Under the pieces are notes generated by a model that saw nothing but the letters and a program-made list of their open reading frames with translations, did no database searches and had not been told where the DNA came from. A stretch of 64,000 nt of DNA from assembly GCF_008728515.1 (NCBI RefSeq), contig NC_044981.1, positions 95,078,426 to 95,142,425 of the forward strand, in the 5' to 3' direction. The stretch comes from Papio anubis (taxonomy: Eukaryota; Chordata; Mammalia; Primates; Cercopithecidae). The position numbers and the translations under genes are program-made. Of this stretch, positions 34,555 to 46,105 are shown in pieces. Every line of letters starts with the position of its first letter. The stretch's first letter is position 1.

Positions 34555-34865
34555 TCTTTTGTTTTCACATTTGGGTTGTTTCTGAGGTCTGATATACATA
34601 TTTCAAGGAACATATTTATGCATATACCTTTTATGAGTACTTTAGATTATTTCCTTTGAATAATCTGCAGAAGTAAAAGGACCAGGTTAAAAGGTTATGA
34701 AAAAAATTAAGTACCTTGTACACATTTTCAAATTGTTTTTCAAAAGGGCTCTATCAATGTTCACTCCCACCCAGTTATGTAGGAGAATACACATTTTAAT
34801 AAATTCTTACCAACATTGGGTAGTATAAATTTCAAGCTTTGCCAACTTAATAGGCAAAACTTTTA
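34555..34865 (-). mobile_element. Old L1 ORF2 C-terminal region, antisense
   Basis: ACATTTGGGTTGTTTCTGAG, AATTGTTTTTCAAAAGGGCT, ATGTTCACTCCCACCCAGTT and TTCTTACCAACATTGGG match old L1 in reverse. Heavily diverged. Confidence 0.65.
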
Positions 34866-34873
34866 GTTCCATG

Positions 34874-35181
34874 TTATTATTATTATTATTTTTATTTTTG
34901 AGACTGAGTTTCTCTCTTGTTGCCCAGGCTGGAGTGCAATTGCACGATCTCGGCTCACCATGACCTCTGCCTCCCAGGTTCAAGCGATTCTCCGGACTCA
35001 GCCTCCTGAGTAGCTGGGATTATAGGCATGTGCTACCACACCCGGCTAATTTTGTATTTTTAATAGAGATGGGGTTTCTCTATGTAGGTCAGGCAGGTCT
35101 TGAACTCCTGACCTCAGGTGATCCTCCCACCTTGGCCTCCCAAAGTGCTGGGATTACAAGTGTGAGCCACTGGGCCCAGCC
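34874..35181 (-). mobile_element. AluS-type Alu, antisense, with (ATT)n tail
   Basis: Full Alu in reverse: TTTTTGAGACTGAGTTTCTC to GAGCCACTGGGCCCAGCC. Its T-tail side has evolved into (ATT)n at 34874-34890. Confidence 0.95.
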
Positions 35182-35214
35182 TCAATATTATTTTTAAAGT
35201 GTTTCTTTAAAGTT

Positions 35215-35575
35215 TGGGTTCAAAAGTATTTTTAATATCTTTATTAAAGTCAGATTTTCATGTAAAAAGCTCATCCAATTTATTTGTGCAGACTAGAAAA
35301 TGTTCATTGGAAAATGTATACAGTCATATAACAACCAACACAGACTTAAAACACTTCTGTTACTCCCAAAAGTTTCTTGTGTCCTTTTGTAGACAGCTTG
35401 CCCTTTGTTTCTGGTTCCAGGAAACTACTGGTCTCTTTTCTGTCACTGTAATTTTGCCACTTCTAAAATTTCATATAAATGGAATCATATTATTTATAGT
35501 CTAATGTGCCTGCTTCTTTCACTTAGCATACTGTTTTCGAGCCAATATTGTTTTATTGTGTTTTAAAAAATTTTT
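35215..35575 (-). mobile_element. Old L1 3' part, antisense
   Basis: TTCCAGGAAACTACTGGTCT, AAATGGAATCATATTATTTA, TTCTTTCACTTAGCATACTG match old L1 in reverse. In L1 order this piece belongs 3' of the one at 34555, yet lies on the wrong side for one continuous copy, so these are two insertions or a rearrangement. Confidence 0.65.
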
Positions 35576-36529
35576 TTTAGTTAAATACTTCTTCACATAC
35601 TTTTCAATCAGTTGTTTGGAGGAGGTAATATTTAGTATTAAAGAAGGATCAAGAATTTCCCAAGTAAAGTTGGGGAAGAGAATTAAATATTGTCAAAACT
35701 ATATCATCTAAAAGCAAGCCTCATAAAAGGCTTGACAAATCCAGGGAATGGTACAAAGTTCAGCCTCCAGGAGTTTAGAGGATGTTTCTTGGGAGGATTG
35801 GAAGAGGAGATTACACCAATGGGAATAGATTGGAAAGGGCTTTAAGATGATGCCCCTTTTCCCCTGTAGGCAGTTGGGATTTCACAGAACCTTTAAGGAG
35901 GTCATTGACTTTTTTCCTTGGTTTGAATATCATTCTAGTGACAACAAAAGTAGAAACAAATAGGGAGAAACTTGAATCATACAGAACAAGTTGGAGTCTA
36001 TGCAGAAGACGCAATATTTGAGGAACATTTAGGAAATGGAATCAGCAATTTGGAAATAAAATCAATGTATAAGGATAGGAAGAGAGATAAATTAGGAATG
36101 ATATTGAATTATCTAGTTTGGCAGACTGGTTGCATAGTGAATTTATTAGTTGTGTCAAAAATATTGGATGCAGACCACATGTAGGAAGAAAGATAACTAG
36201 TTCTATTTATACGTTGAGTTTGCAGAGTCTGCAGTGGTTGGCACTTTGAATTTTGGGTCTAAAGCTAGGACTACAATTGTGGGCTACAGATATACATTTG
36301 AGAGTTGCTGGTTATTAGCAGAAAAATATATAGAATCATGCAATCTGAGTAGAGTGAAAATAGAAGGCAACAGAGGATAGAATCTTGGGCAACTTCATCA
36401 CTGAAGAGCCTTACTGATTTAGTGCAACCTATTACTTGCTGAGAGGTCCTGATTTTGTGTTCCAAAACAGCCTCCCCCATATTATCAAGGATAAATATGG
36501 AACAGTCTAAGCTCATCTTGATAGTTTCA
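35576..36529. other. Diverged DNA, possibly L2-derived
   Basis: Parts (36020-36400, for example ATATACATTTGAGAGTTGCT and AGAATCTTGGGCAACTTCAT) resemble long antisense L2-type text, but too weakly to call. No gene. Confidence 0.3.
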
Positions 36530-36937
36530 TTCCCCTTGTCAGTGACTGTATAAGGTAGGGCATTTGGCCCAGTTCTGGCCAATGACACATGAAAGGTAAC
36601 AGGAAGGAACAGATCTTTGTCTACTAGATATTGTTCTGTGTGGACTTGAAGACTAGAACAGTAGCAGTTATCTTGTGATCATGAGGGAAGAGCAGAGACA
36701 CAGCTGACAAGCATAGGATGTCAAGCAGAAAGATGAGGAGAACCTGTGCATTTTATGACGTCACTTGCATCAACCAATTCTGGAGCTGTCCAACCTAGGA
36801 CCTGTTATGTAAGACAATTGATTTTTCTTTTTATTTAAGCCAGTTGAGTTGGAATTTATATTATATGAAGTTGAAAGTTGATTTTCCTTTTTGTTTAAGC
36901 CAATTCAGTTGGCATTTATATTATATGAGGTAGAAAA
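36530..36937 (+). repeat. Ancient LTR-like repeat with duplicated 3' end
   Basis: GGCCCAGTTCTGGCCAATGA, then ATGACGTCACTTGCATCAAC, and an end TTTAAGCCAGTTGAGTTGG follow the layout of an old LTR-type repeat whose name I cannot assign. The final 60 bp are duplicated in tandem. Confidence 0.4.
36818..36937. repeat. 60-bp tandem duplication
   Basis: Two units, 36818-36877 and 36878-36937, both reading TTGATTTT(T/C)CTTTTT(A/G)TTTAAGCC and so on to ATATTATATGA(A/G)GT. About 50 of 60 positions agree by eye, so the duplication is not recent. Confidence 0.9.
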
Positions 36938-38141
36938 CATCCAAAATGATAAATCATTCTAGGTAATTACATATGTATCATGTCTGTAAAAATTTATATC
37001 ACTAATGCACAGTGCTCAAAACATATGGAAATGTCTTGTAAGTAAGATTATATTGTGAAACATCAGGGCCAGGGATAAATTAAGGCATATTATTGACATC
37101 CTTACTAAAATTACATATAGAAAGTTATTTTATAATTGCATTTTAACTTTAATGACACCATCTATATGTATGAAATTAATTGCAATTCTTAATAGAAGAG
37201 GTGATTTCTGTGGATAGATTTTCATTATTAAGGAAAAGGAATGAAACCATTCACCGATGTATCATCATAATTCTTATTTCATTCCTCTGATGAGGTACTC
37301 TCAAGAATTGGGAGTGGGTATCATCGCTTGAGTCAAATGTACTACCCTACAGGCACTTCATTCCTGTTAGGTGAAATCAGAATCTCTTGGATGAACAGAT
37401 AGCATCATTTTTTCTTGAGGAATACTCTAGATTGTGCACCCAGGACCTTCCTAAAGAAGTTTCCCAGGTGATATGAAATAAAGAATAAAGTGCAGTGAAG
37501 AAGATTCTGTTAACAGCAGCTGCGACCTAAAATTAAGTGAGCAAAGCAGTTCTGTAAATCCTTGTTGAATAGACTAAAAGAGGTGCACTTGATACTTCTA
37601 TAAATATGGCTGCTGCCACAAAGACTGAGCTTTCTCAGCACAAAAGTTTCTGTAGATATGAGCACCTGTCAATACATCTATGTCAATGTACTTTTACCAG
37701 GCACTTTCCTACTTTGTAGAAATCAAATCAGAGAGATATTAGGACATCAAAGCAGCTCACCACTCCAGATGGCTGATAAAGTCTGAATGCAGTCCTTTTC
37801 ACCCTGTAGTGCCATTTTCTGCAACTAGCCCTAACTCAACAGCTGTACATGATCAAAGCAACAGAAGGGAATACTTGACATATTTATAAACAGAAAATAT
37901 TTCTGAATACCCAGGGGCAAGTGAGCATCTGAAAATTAGTATGATATCAGATACCAGGACAAGAGTGAGTGCAAGGCATTATATTGGACATTTTTATTCT
38001 TATACGCACAGCATGTCTTGTAACTTACAGTAATTTTTAACCAATGATATACTCCAAAGGTAATGAGTTTACTTACATTATCAGCAGAGGTGAGATGCCG
38101 ATTTTTGACTGTGTATACACTCTCTGGACTGATCTTACTGA
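36938..38141. other. Unique DNA, nothing seen
   Basis: About 1.2 kb of AT-rich, non-repetitive DNA. No gene recognised. Confidence 0.5.
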
Positions 38142-38591
38142 TGGCTATAGTTTAGATATGTGACCCTTCAAACTTCATGTTGAAATTTGATCCCCAATGT
38201 TGGAGGTGGGGCTTAATTGGAAGTGTTTGGATCACGGGGGCTTGGTGCCATCCTCGCGGTAACGAGTGAATTCTTACTCCATTAGTTCTCCTGAGAATCC
38301 TTCCTCTCTCTGCCTCCCAGAGCTGGTTGTTTTAAGGAGCTTGGTACCTCCCTTCTCTCTATCTCTCTTGTTCTCTCTCTCTTTCTCTCTCACTGTCTCT
38401 CTAACCATGTGATCTGCACACACTGGTTCCACTTGCCTTCTGCCATGAGTGGAAGATTTTTGAGGTTCTCATTAGAAACAGATGTTTGCGCTTCTTACAC
38501 AGTCTGTAGAACCACAGCAAAATAAACCTATTTTCTTTATAAACTATCCAGCCTCGGGCATTTCTTTTAGCAACACAAATGGACTAAGACA
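38142..38591 (+). mobile_element. MST-type MaLR solo LTR
   Basis: About 450 bp: CATGTTGAAATTTGATCCCC, GTGTTTGGATCACGGGGGCT, GAGCTGGTTGTTTTAAGGAG, a CT-rich stretch, AATAAACCTATTTTCTTTAT, ending ATGGACTAAGACA. No clean target duplication. The CT-rich middle is expanded (CTCTCTCTCTTTCTCTCTC). Confidence 0.88.
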
Positions 38592-39498
38592 CTGGTGGTG
38601 GTATAACCACTCAGAGGCCACCCTGTGCATCTTCTCTCTCATCTTCCTCTGTACTATTCAGATCACTTATGCCATTAGTTGCCAAATAAAGGGCTCTGAA
38701 GAAAGTCCTATATAGAAATCAGTTTTCTCAGACTTCCATGCAGAAGTGGCTAGCCAATTTCTGCCCAAATGCAAAACATAACTTCAATGTGTTAAGCATG
38801 ATGACGATTGTTATTTCAGACTTAAGTTGATTTCTTGGACAGATTGGAATAAATGCTCCTAGGAGGAAACTGAGACATAAAGAGCTTGGAGCAGATGGAG
38901 AGGAGCAAACCAGGCTCAGAGAAATGTGGCAAAGTGAAGGTGACTGTGGGAAGGGCATACACAGGAAAGAGCAGGAACTTCCTTTGGACTTGTTAAAATC
39001 TCAGCATTGGCATCTCATTCCCTTACTACATTTTTTTTTCTGTCTTTTCAGCTCATTTCCTCTAGGACCCCAACTCCAACAGTTCTTTTAAAAAATTATA
39101 ACAGCTCCTCTAATCCATTGATTCTATGGTGTGCTGGTAAATGTTTAACAACCTGCATCCTGATAAAAATAAAAGCACCCAAATTTGGAACATTTGCTGA
39201 TTTCTGTCAAGTAAACACTCCTGCCACGGCCAATTTCGACATTGATTGACCTGGAAAATGTACATTGAAGACAGTGATAAAAACGGCAGTGAGACCTCCG
39301 ATTTTTAATTGGCTCTCCTGAGTAGGTGTGAGTCAGTTCCAGAACATTTCTGCAAATGAACTCATTACCTTTTCAGTGTCTCACCTCTCTGTAGCCCAGC
39401 ACCCCTCACTGCCCCATCTAACTCCTCCACTCCCAGCAATTCGGCAGCCCCATTGCCTTCCAGTTACCTAGAGTCTACAGATTTAGTGGGTCATCAAG
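38592..39498. other. Unique DNA, nothing seen
   Basis: No repeat recognised. The frames at 38728-38958 (minus) and 39007-39249 (plus) have no domains. Confidence 0.5.
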
Positions 39499-39645
39499 CC
39501 CAGCTAATTTCATGTCCTTGCATACCTCAATTCCGTGAAACAGGGTCTGGCTATGTTGCTCATGCTAGACTTGAACTGATGGCCTCAAGTGATCCTCCTG
39601 TCTTGGCCTCCTATAGTTCTGTGATTACAAGTGTGAGCCACAATA
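39499..39645 (-). mobile_element. Alu fragment (monomer-sized, old), antisense
   Basis: GAAACAGGGTCTGGCTATGT, CTTGAACTGATGGCCTCAAG and GATTACAAGTGTGAGCCACA are one Alu arm in reverse, AluJ-like divergence. Confidence 0.85.
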
Positions 39646-40631
39646 CTTTTTGAAGAATGTCATCATTTTAAAAGGACTTTGTTGATGATGTCTCCTATTG
39701 CTTACAATATTGCTGAGCTTATAGCAATTGCTCAATGTGATGTTTCATAACTGAATAAATGACTAAATTAGAAAGGCAGCTTAGGAGGAAAATATGCTCG
39801 AAATAACAAGATATTTAACATGACATTTGCGAAGTCCTAGACTTAGAAGTAATAGTTAACTACACAAGGATAGAATAGCTTAAACAACAGCATATGTTAC
39901 AAAGAGAGAGAGAGAGAGAGAGAAGGTTAGAAATCCTGTACTGTACCAATGAGTATGAATCAGGATACTCTACATAACGTATGTTGAAAATCTGGATTTT
40001 CATTTCTCCCTGTTAGTCATTTCTGCTTGGCTATTTCTAGCTTATTGTATTCCATTATGGTTGTCACATTTTAAAAGGGATACTGAGAGAAGCAACCAGC
40101 AGCTGAAGGGACTCAAGCATGTCATGAAAAGTTAAGCTGAAATAATCGCTTGGGGCACAAAAACATTTAGTGGACATATTGGGTATCTTCATTAATATCA
40201 TGGGCTCACATATTGAAGATGCATGACACTTATTCTTCTAGGAAGAAGCTTATAACAAAAGGGGTTTCAACTTAATGTAAAGGTTGATCTAATATTGAGC
40301 TGTGTGAAGATGCACCTTCACTCAACTGCTCTGGAAGGCAGTAGATGTTCTACCCTAAAGGGAGTTTAGAGGTTGGACAGTCACTTAGTGGAGGTTCTGC
40401 AGAGGGACACCAAGCTCTGCAAGGGGGATTTAACTAGAAATTCTTAAATGAGACTCCCCACTACCCCTCCCAGCCTCTGGTAATCATCAATCTACTCCCT
40501 CTCCCACCCCACTGCCTCCCACTACCATTGATAGTGTGCTCATGTCCCAGAGAGATCCCCACTTCATGTTGGTCCTGTGAAGCATGTAGCACTCTTCTTA
40601 TGGCATCTGGAAGTAATAAAAGACCTCTGTT
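39646..40631. other. Unique DNA with a short (GA)n
   Basis: (GA)n at 39904-39923. 40455-40500 (CTCCCAGCCTCTGGTAATCA) resembles antisense old-L1 3' UTR. No gene. The minus frame at 40461-40913 runs into the L1 5' end and is meaningless. Confidence 0.45.
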
Positions 40632-40940
40632 GGCATTCAGCAAGATGGCTGAATAAGAACAGTTCCAGTCCACAGCCCCTCTGGGATGAAGCTTCCAGAG
40701 GAAGGAGCAGGCAGCAATCCTTGCTGTTCTGCAGCATCTGCTAGTGACACCCAGGCAAGCAGGGTCTGGAGTGGACCTCCAGCAAACTCCAGCAGACCTG
40801 AAAAAGAGGAGCCTAACTGTTAGAAGGAAAACTAACAAACAGAAAGCAATAACATCAACATCAACATTAAGGACACCCACGCAAAAACCCCATCCAAAGG
40901 TCATCAGCATCAAAGATCAAAGGTAGATAAATCCACTAAG

Positions 40941-41958
40941 ATGAGGAATAATCAGCACAAAAATGCTGAAATTTCCCAAAACCAGATTGCCTCTTCTCCT
41001 CCAAAGGATCACAACTCCTTGCCAGCAAGGGAACAAAACCAGAGGGAGAATGAGTTTGATGAATTGACAGAAGTAGGCTTCAGAAGGTGAGTAATAACAA
41101 ACTCCTCTGAGCTAAAGGAACACGTTCTAACCCAATGCAAGGAAGCTAAGAAGCTTGATAAAAGGTTACAGGAACTGCTAACTAGAATAACCAGTTTAGA
41201 GATGAACATAAATGACCTGATGGAGCTGATAAACATAGCACAAGACTTCGTGAGGCATACACAAGTATCAATAGCCAAAATGATCAAGTGAAAGAAAGGA
41301 TATCAACTTAAGATCACATTGAAATAAACTGTGAAGACAAGATCAGAGAAAAAAGAATGAAAAGGAACAAACAAGGCTCCAAGAAATACGGGACTATGTG
41401 AAAAGACCAAACCTATAACTGATTGGTGTACCTGAAAGTGATGGGGAGAATGAATGAAGTTGGAAAACACATTTTAGGATATTATCCAGGAGAACTTCCC
41501 CAGTCTAGCAAGACAGGCCAACATTCAAATTCAGGAAATACAGAGAACACCATTAAGATACTCCTCAAGAAGAGCAGCCCCAACACACATAATCATCAGA
41601 TTCACCAAGGTTAAAATGAAGGAAAAAATATTAAGGGCAGCCAGAGAGAAAGGACGGGTTACCCACAAAGGGAAGCCCATCAGACTAACAGTGGATCTCT
41701 CTGCAGAAACCCTATAAGCCAGAAGAGAGTGGGGGCCAATATTCAACATTCTTGAAGAAAAGAATTTTCAACCCAGAACTTCATATCCATCCAAACTAAG
41801 TTTCATAAGTGAAGGAGAAATAAAATCCTTTACAGACAAGCAAATGCTGAGGGATTTTTGTCACCACCAGGACTGCCTTACAAGAACTCCTGAAGGAAGC
41901 ACTAAATAGGGAAAGGAAAAACTGGTTCCAGCCACTGCAAAAACACACCAAAATATAA
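40941..41958 (+). pseudogene. L1 ORF1 pseudogene
   Basis: ORF1 from ATGAGGAATAATCAGC to the stop TAA at 41956-41958. The span is 1018 nt and the normal ORF1 length about 1017, so there is a net one-base frameshift. A premature TGA follows soon after the conserved FDELTEVGFRR stretch (near 41092), and further breaks follow. The trimeric coiled-coil and RNA-binding parts can be followed across frames but no working protein is possible. Confidence 0.88.
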
Positions 41959-42021
41959 AGACCAACCACACTATGAAGAAACCGCATCAATTAATGTGAA
42001 AAATAACCAGCTAGCATCATG

Positions 42022-43328
42022 ATGACAGGATCAAATTCACACATAACAATATTAACCTTAAATGTAAATGGGTTAAATGCCCTAATTAAAAGACACAGAC
42101 TGGCAAATTGGATAAAGAGTCAAGACCCATTGGTGTGCTGTGCTCAAGAAACCCATCTCACGTGCAGAGACACAAATAGGCTCAAAATAAAGGGATGGAG
42201 AAGTATTTGCTAAGCAAATGGAAAGCCAAAACAAAAACAAAAACAAAAACAAAAACAAAAAACCAAACCAAACAAAAACAAAAAAGCAAGGGTTGCAATC
42301 CTAGTCTCCGATAAAACAGACTTTAAAGCAACAAAAATCAAAAAAGACAAAGAAGTGCGTTACATAATAGTAAAGGAATCAATGCAACAAGCAGAGCTAA
42401 TTATCCTAAATATGTATGCACCCAATACAAAAGCACCCAGATTCATAAAGGAAGTTCTTAGAGATCTACAAAGAGACTTACACTCCTACACAATAATAGT
42501 GGGAGACTTTAACACCACATTGTTAATATTGGACTGATCAATGAGACAGAAAATTAAAAAGGATATTCCAGACTTGAGCTCAGCTCTGGACCAAGCAGAC
42601 CTAATAGACATCTACAGAACTCTCCACCCCAAATCAATGGAATATATGTTCTTCTCAGCACCACATACCACTTATTCTAAAATTGACCACATAATTGGAA
42701 GTAAACCACTCCTCAGCAAATGCAAAAGAATGGAAATCATAACAGTCTCTCAGACCACAGTGCAAACAAATTAGAACTCAGCATTAAGAAACTCACTCAA
42801 AACCACACAACTACATGGAAACTGAACAACCTGCTCCTGAATGACTACTGGGTAAATAAAAAAATTAAGGCAGAAATAAAGATGTTCTTTGAAACCAATG
42901 AGAACAAAGACACAACGTAGCAGAATCTCTGGGACACAGCTATAGCAGTGTGTAGAGGGAAATTTACAGCACTAAATGCCCACAGGAGAAAGTGGGAATG
43001 ATCTAAAATCAACACACTAACATCACAATTAAAAGAACTAGAGAAGCAGGATCAAACAAATTCAAAAGCTAGCAGAAGACAAGAAATAACTAAGATCAGA
43101 GCAGACCTGAAGGAGATAGAGACATGAAAAACCCTTAAAAAAATCAATGAATCCAGGAGTTGTGTTTTTTTTTTTTTTGACAAGAATAACAAAATAGACC
43201 ACTAGCCCGAGTAATAAAAAAGAAAAGAGAGAAGAATAAAATAGACACAATAAAAAATGATACAGGGGAGCTCACCACTGATACCACAGAAATACAGACT
43301 ACCATCAGAGAATACTATAAACACCTCT
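42022..43328 (+). pseudogene. L1 ORF2 N-terminal pseudogene (endonuclease part)
   Basis: It begins 63 nt after the ORF1 stop, the normal spacing. Endonuclease signatures can be read in pieces: LTLNVNGLNA near the start, QETHL, VGDFNT, SKIDHIIGS and, in a shifted frame, SDHS. A (CAAAAA)n expansion and several stops break it. It ends at the deletion junction 43328. Confidence 0.88.
42228..42285. repeat. (CAAAAA)n microsatellite within L1 ORF2
   Basis: Four to five perfect CAAAAA units followed by degenerate CCAAACCAAAC, grown from the short A-rich segment normally present in this part of ORF2. Confidence 0.9.
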
Positions 43329-43697
43329 GGAGGCATCATGCTACCTGACTTCAAATTATACTACAAGGCTACAGTAACCAAAACACCAGGGTACTGGTAC
43401 CAAAACAGATATATAGATCAATGGAACAGAACAGAGGCCTCAGAAATAACGCCACACATCTACACATCTACAACCATCTGATCTATGACAAACCTGACAA
43501 AAACAAGTGATGGGGAAAGGATTCCCTATTTAATAAATGGTGTTGGGAAAACTGGCTAGCCATATGCAGAAAACTGAAACTGGACCCCTTCCTTACACCT
43601 TATACAAAAATTAACTCAAGATGGATTAAAGACTTAAACATATGACCTAAAACCATAAAAACCCTAGAAGAAAACCTAGGTAATACCACTCAGGACT
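43329..43697 (+). pseudogene. L1 ORF2 fragment downstream of RT
   Basis: It resumes at GGIMLPDFKLYYKA after loss of about 1.5-1.7 kb of ORF2, which removes the reverse transcriptase core including its catalytic FADD motif. It runs to GNTTQD and then meets the inverted segment. The junction is out of frame. Confidence 0.85.
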
Positions 43698-44178
43698 AGC
43701 ATTCAATCTATTTTGTTAACCTTTTCAAAAAACCAGCTCCTGGATTCATCAATTTTTTGAAGGGGTTTTCATGTCTCTATGTCCTTCCGTTCTGCTCTGA
43801 TCTTTGTTATTTCTTGTCTTCTGCTAGCTTTTGAATTTGCTTGCTCCTGCTTCTCTAGTTCTTTTAATTGTGATGTTAGGGTGTTGATTTTAGATCTTTC
43901 CCGCTTTCTCCTGTGGGCATTTAGTGCTATAAATTTCCCTCTACACACTGCTTTAGCTGTGTTCCAGAGATTGTGATACGTTGTGTCTTTGCTCTCATTG
44001 GTTTCAAAGAACTTATTTATTTCTGCCTTAATTTCCTAATATACTCAATAGTCGAACAGGTTGTTCAGTTTCCATGTAGTTGTGAGGTTTTGAATAAGTT
44101 TTTTATTCCTGAGTTCTAATTTACCTGCACTGTGGTCTGAGAGACTGTTTGTTATGATTTCCATTCTTTTGTAATGCT
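43698..44178 (-). mobile_element. Inverted L1 ORF2 segment
   Basis: Reverse complement of the same ORF2 region as about 42720-43200. Shared non-consensus details include GAGACATGAAAA (a stop) and GCCCACAGGAGAAAG. It begins with an antisense AACCAGCTCCTGGATTCATC block. Either a second L1 of the same subfamily or an inverted duplication. Confidence 0.85.
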
Positions 44179-44640
44179 TATCATTTCTAACAGCTTTTCA
44201 GTTGATTGCACTGGATTTTCTTAATATATATCATTTGCAATAATGACAGTTTTGCCTCATCCTTTTGTTGTTTATAAATATAATTTATTTATTTAGTGTT
44301 ATTACATTGGCTAGAATCTTCAAAATAATATTGAATGGTGATAGCAGGCACCTTTTCCCTCTTGACTTCAATGATAATATTTCTAATATTTCATCAATAA
44401 GTAAAAGTGATTATAATATACATATATATAAAATTTAGCCAATCTCCTCATACTAGTCATTTAGATTGTTTCCAGTTATTTATTTACATAAATCATGAAG
44501 CAGGAATATTTATGCTCATATCTTTATACATATGTGCAAGTACTTTTGTAAAATAGATTCCAGGTTTCTGGGTCTAAGAATTTACACATTTCAGAATCTG
44601 ATGGACACTACCAATTGCTGCTGTCACCATTCACATTGCT
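44179..44640 (-). mobile_element. Older L1 fragments, antisense
   Basis: TGCACTGGATTTTCTTAATA and GAATGGTGATAGCAGGCACC match the L1 RT region in reverse; 44440-44640 (TTAGATTGTTTCCAG, GGTTTCTGGGTCTAAGAATT) is a C-terminal piece. Much more diverged than the flanking L1, so probably a separate, older copy. Confidence 0.55.
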
Positions 44641-44689
44641 CTGGAGGTTCTAACAAATGTAATGAGATTTGAAAAGCAAGCAAACAAAC

Positions 44690-44820
44690 ATTTTTGTCAG
44701 TCATCTATCGCTGTATAACAAACCACGTCGAAACCTAGTGGCCTATAACATCAATTCATTCTTTCTCACAATTGTGACAGTTGGATTGTTAGTTCTTCCG
44801 TGGGTCTTGGGGACAAAATG
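44690..44820 (-). repeat. Old MLT1-type LTR end, antisense
   Basis: GTCAGTCATCTATCGCTGTA, TAACAAACCACGTCGAAACC and TTCTTCCGTGGGTCTTGGGG resemble the 3' end of old MLT1 (H-K type) LTRs in reverse. Confidence 0.5.
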
Positions 44821-45539
44821 TGGTTGTGGAGAGGTGGCTCAGTATCAAAATTTATATGTCAAAAGTGAGATGTTTTAGTGCTTGTAGTGTGCTTTTTTAC
44901 AGGGAGGGAACAGTCACTTTTCTATAACTGGGAGAAAGATGAGCTCACTGAAGGATCAGATATTCTGTGCAGGTTTTTCTTTGAGCCTTTAGTAACATAC
45001 TTTCTTTGTCCATAAACCACAATTCCAGGATGTGCCACACAAAATTCACCACTGATGCAGTCTGTGAACAAAATTATGATCCCAAAGAGACTGGAGATAA
45101 AAACTTTAAGAAGCAGCTGACGGTGTTTTACTTTATAAAATGCAAATCGAGCATGATCAGAATGATCAGAGTTGACATGTTCTGACTTTCCACCAGCACA
45201 AAGGGGAGATGCTGCAACCATTAGCAAGGATTCATCTCCTCTTCCCCCTAAACTTTGCAGTTATTGCTCAGCATGTCTCGGTCAGGTCTGACGGTATAAC
45301 TTCAACACTTTTTTCCCAGATGGCTTCTATGAGTTTGGGTTGAAGAAAGCTACCTCTTCAAATTCTGCTCAGCTAAAGTAAGAAAGTCAGCAAAGAAAGA
45401 AGAGGTCAATGCAACAATGAAGGAATGCCCATCCCCTCTTTTTGCTGTTCTATATCCTAGTGTCCTTCAGATTTCAACTTGATATCAGCTATCTTCCATT
45501 AATTCATTATCTTACTTGTTCAATATGTATTTATCAGTT
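44821..45539. other. Unique DNA, nothing seen
   Basis: No named repeat or gene. The minus frame at 44922-45227 (101 codons) has no recognisable motif. Confidence 0.5.
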
Positions 45540-46105
45540 GTCTACTTTGTCTACAAGGAAATTGTGTTAAATGCAGGGAATAAACAAAACAAAACAAAAT
45601 AAAAGGCAAAAACAAATTTAATCCCGGAGCTTACAGTTTGGTAGAGGAGACAGAAAACTAAACACTCAAAAAAATTTTACTCAACTAAGATTACGAAGTA
45701 GAAGCCAAGAAAGCCTTTTTTAAGGAAGCATCCCTTTGTTGAGTTCTGAAGGAAGCACAGAAGTTGACTGGGCAGAGAGGGTTTCAGGCCTATGTACAAA
45801 GTGTTTGTGGTTGAGGGATGGTGACACTAATGTAGGACCCATTCAAGACTGAAATGGAGAAATTGAGGTTGTCTTTGTTTTAAAAGTAACAGAAAGTTAT
45901 TCTTTCTCTCAGGCAAGGCTGCATGCTTTTGACCTTGTCTTGTAATTGCCTTTTAAATTATCCTTTCGCTTTCTCAAGAATGTATGCTCCACCTGGGCAG
46001 ATTCTATGCCTTGTTTAATTTTGTAACTCCAGTATCTGGTACCCTGCCAGGCACAGAGTAATTGTTCAACAATTTTGCTGAGTGAATGAATTATTATTAA
46101 TAGCA
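45540..46105. repeat. L2 pieces in opposite orientation
   Basis: 45540-45860 looks like L2 in reverse (AATCCCGGAGCTTACAGTTT). 45900-46105 is an L2 3' end read forwards (TGCTCCACCTGGGCAGATTC, CTGCCAGGCACAGAGTAATT, GCTGAGTGAATGAATT). Confidence 0.5.

Larger units (their letters stand above)
40632..43697 (+). mobile_element. Rearranged primate L1 with its own 5' end
   Basis: It starts at the canonical L1 5' end (CAAGATGGCTGAATAAGAAC at 40641). A large internal deletion in the 5' UTR follows at about 40675, after which the 5' UTR end, ORF1 and ORF2 follow in order. ORF2 has a second large deletion at 43328/43329 and the element stops at about 43697 before the ORF2 end; no 3' UTR or tail is present. 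An expanded (CAAAAA)n tract lies at 42228-42285. Divergence is that of an older L1PA or L1PB element. Confidence 0.92.

Noticed and set aside
40461..40913. A 150-codon minus-strand frame
   Set aside because: It runs antisense through the L1 5' end; no domain and no conservation pattern visible.
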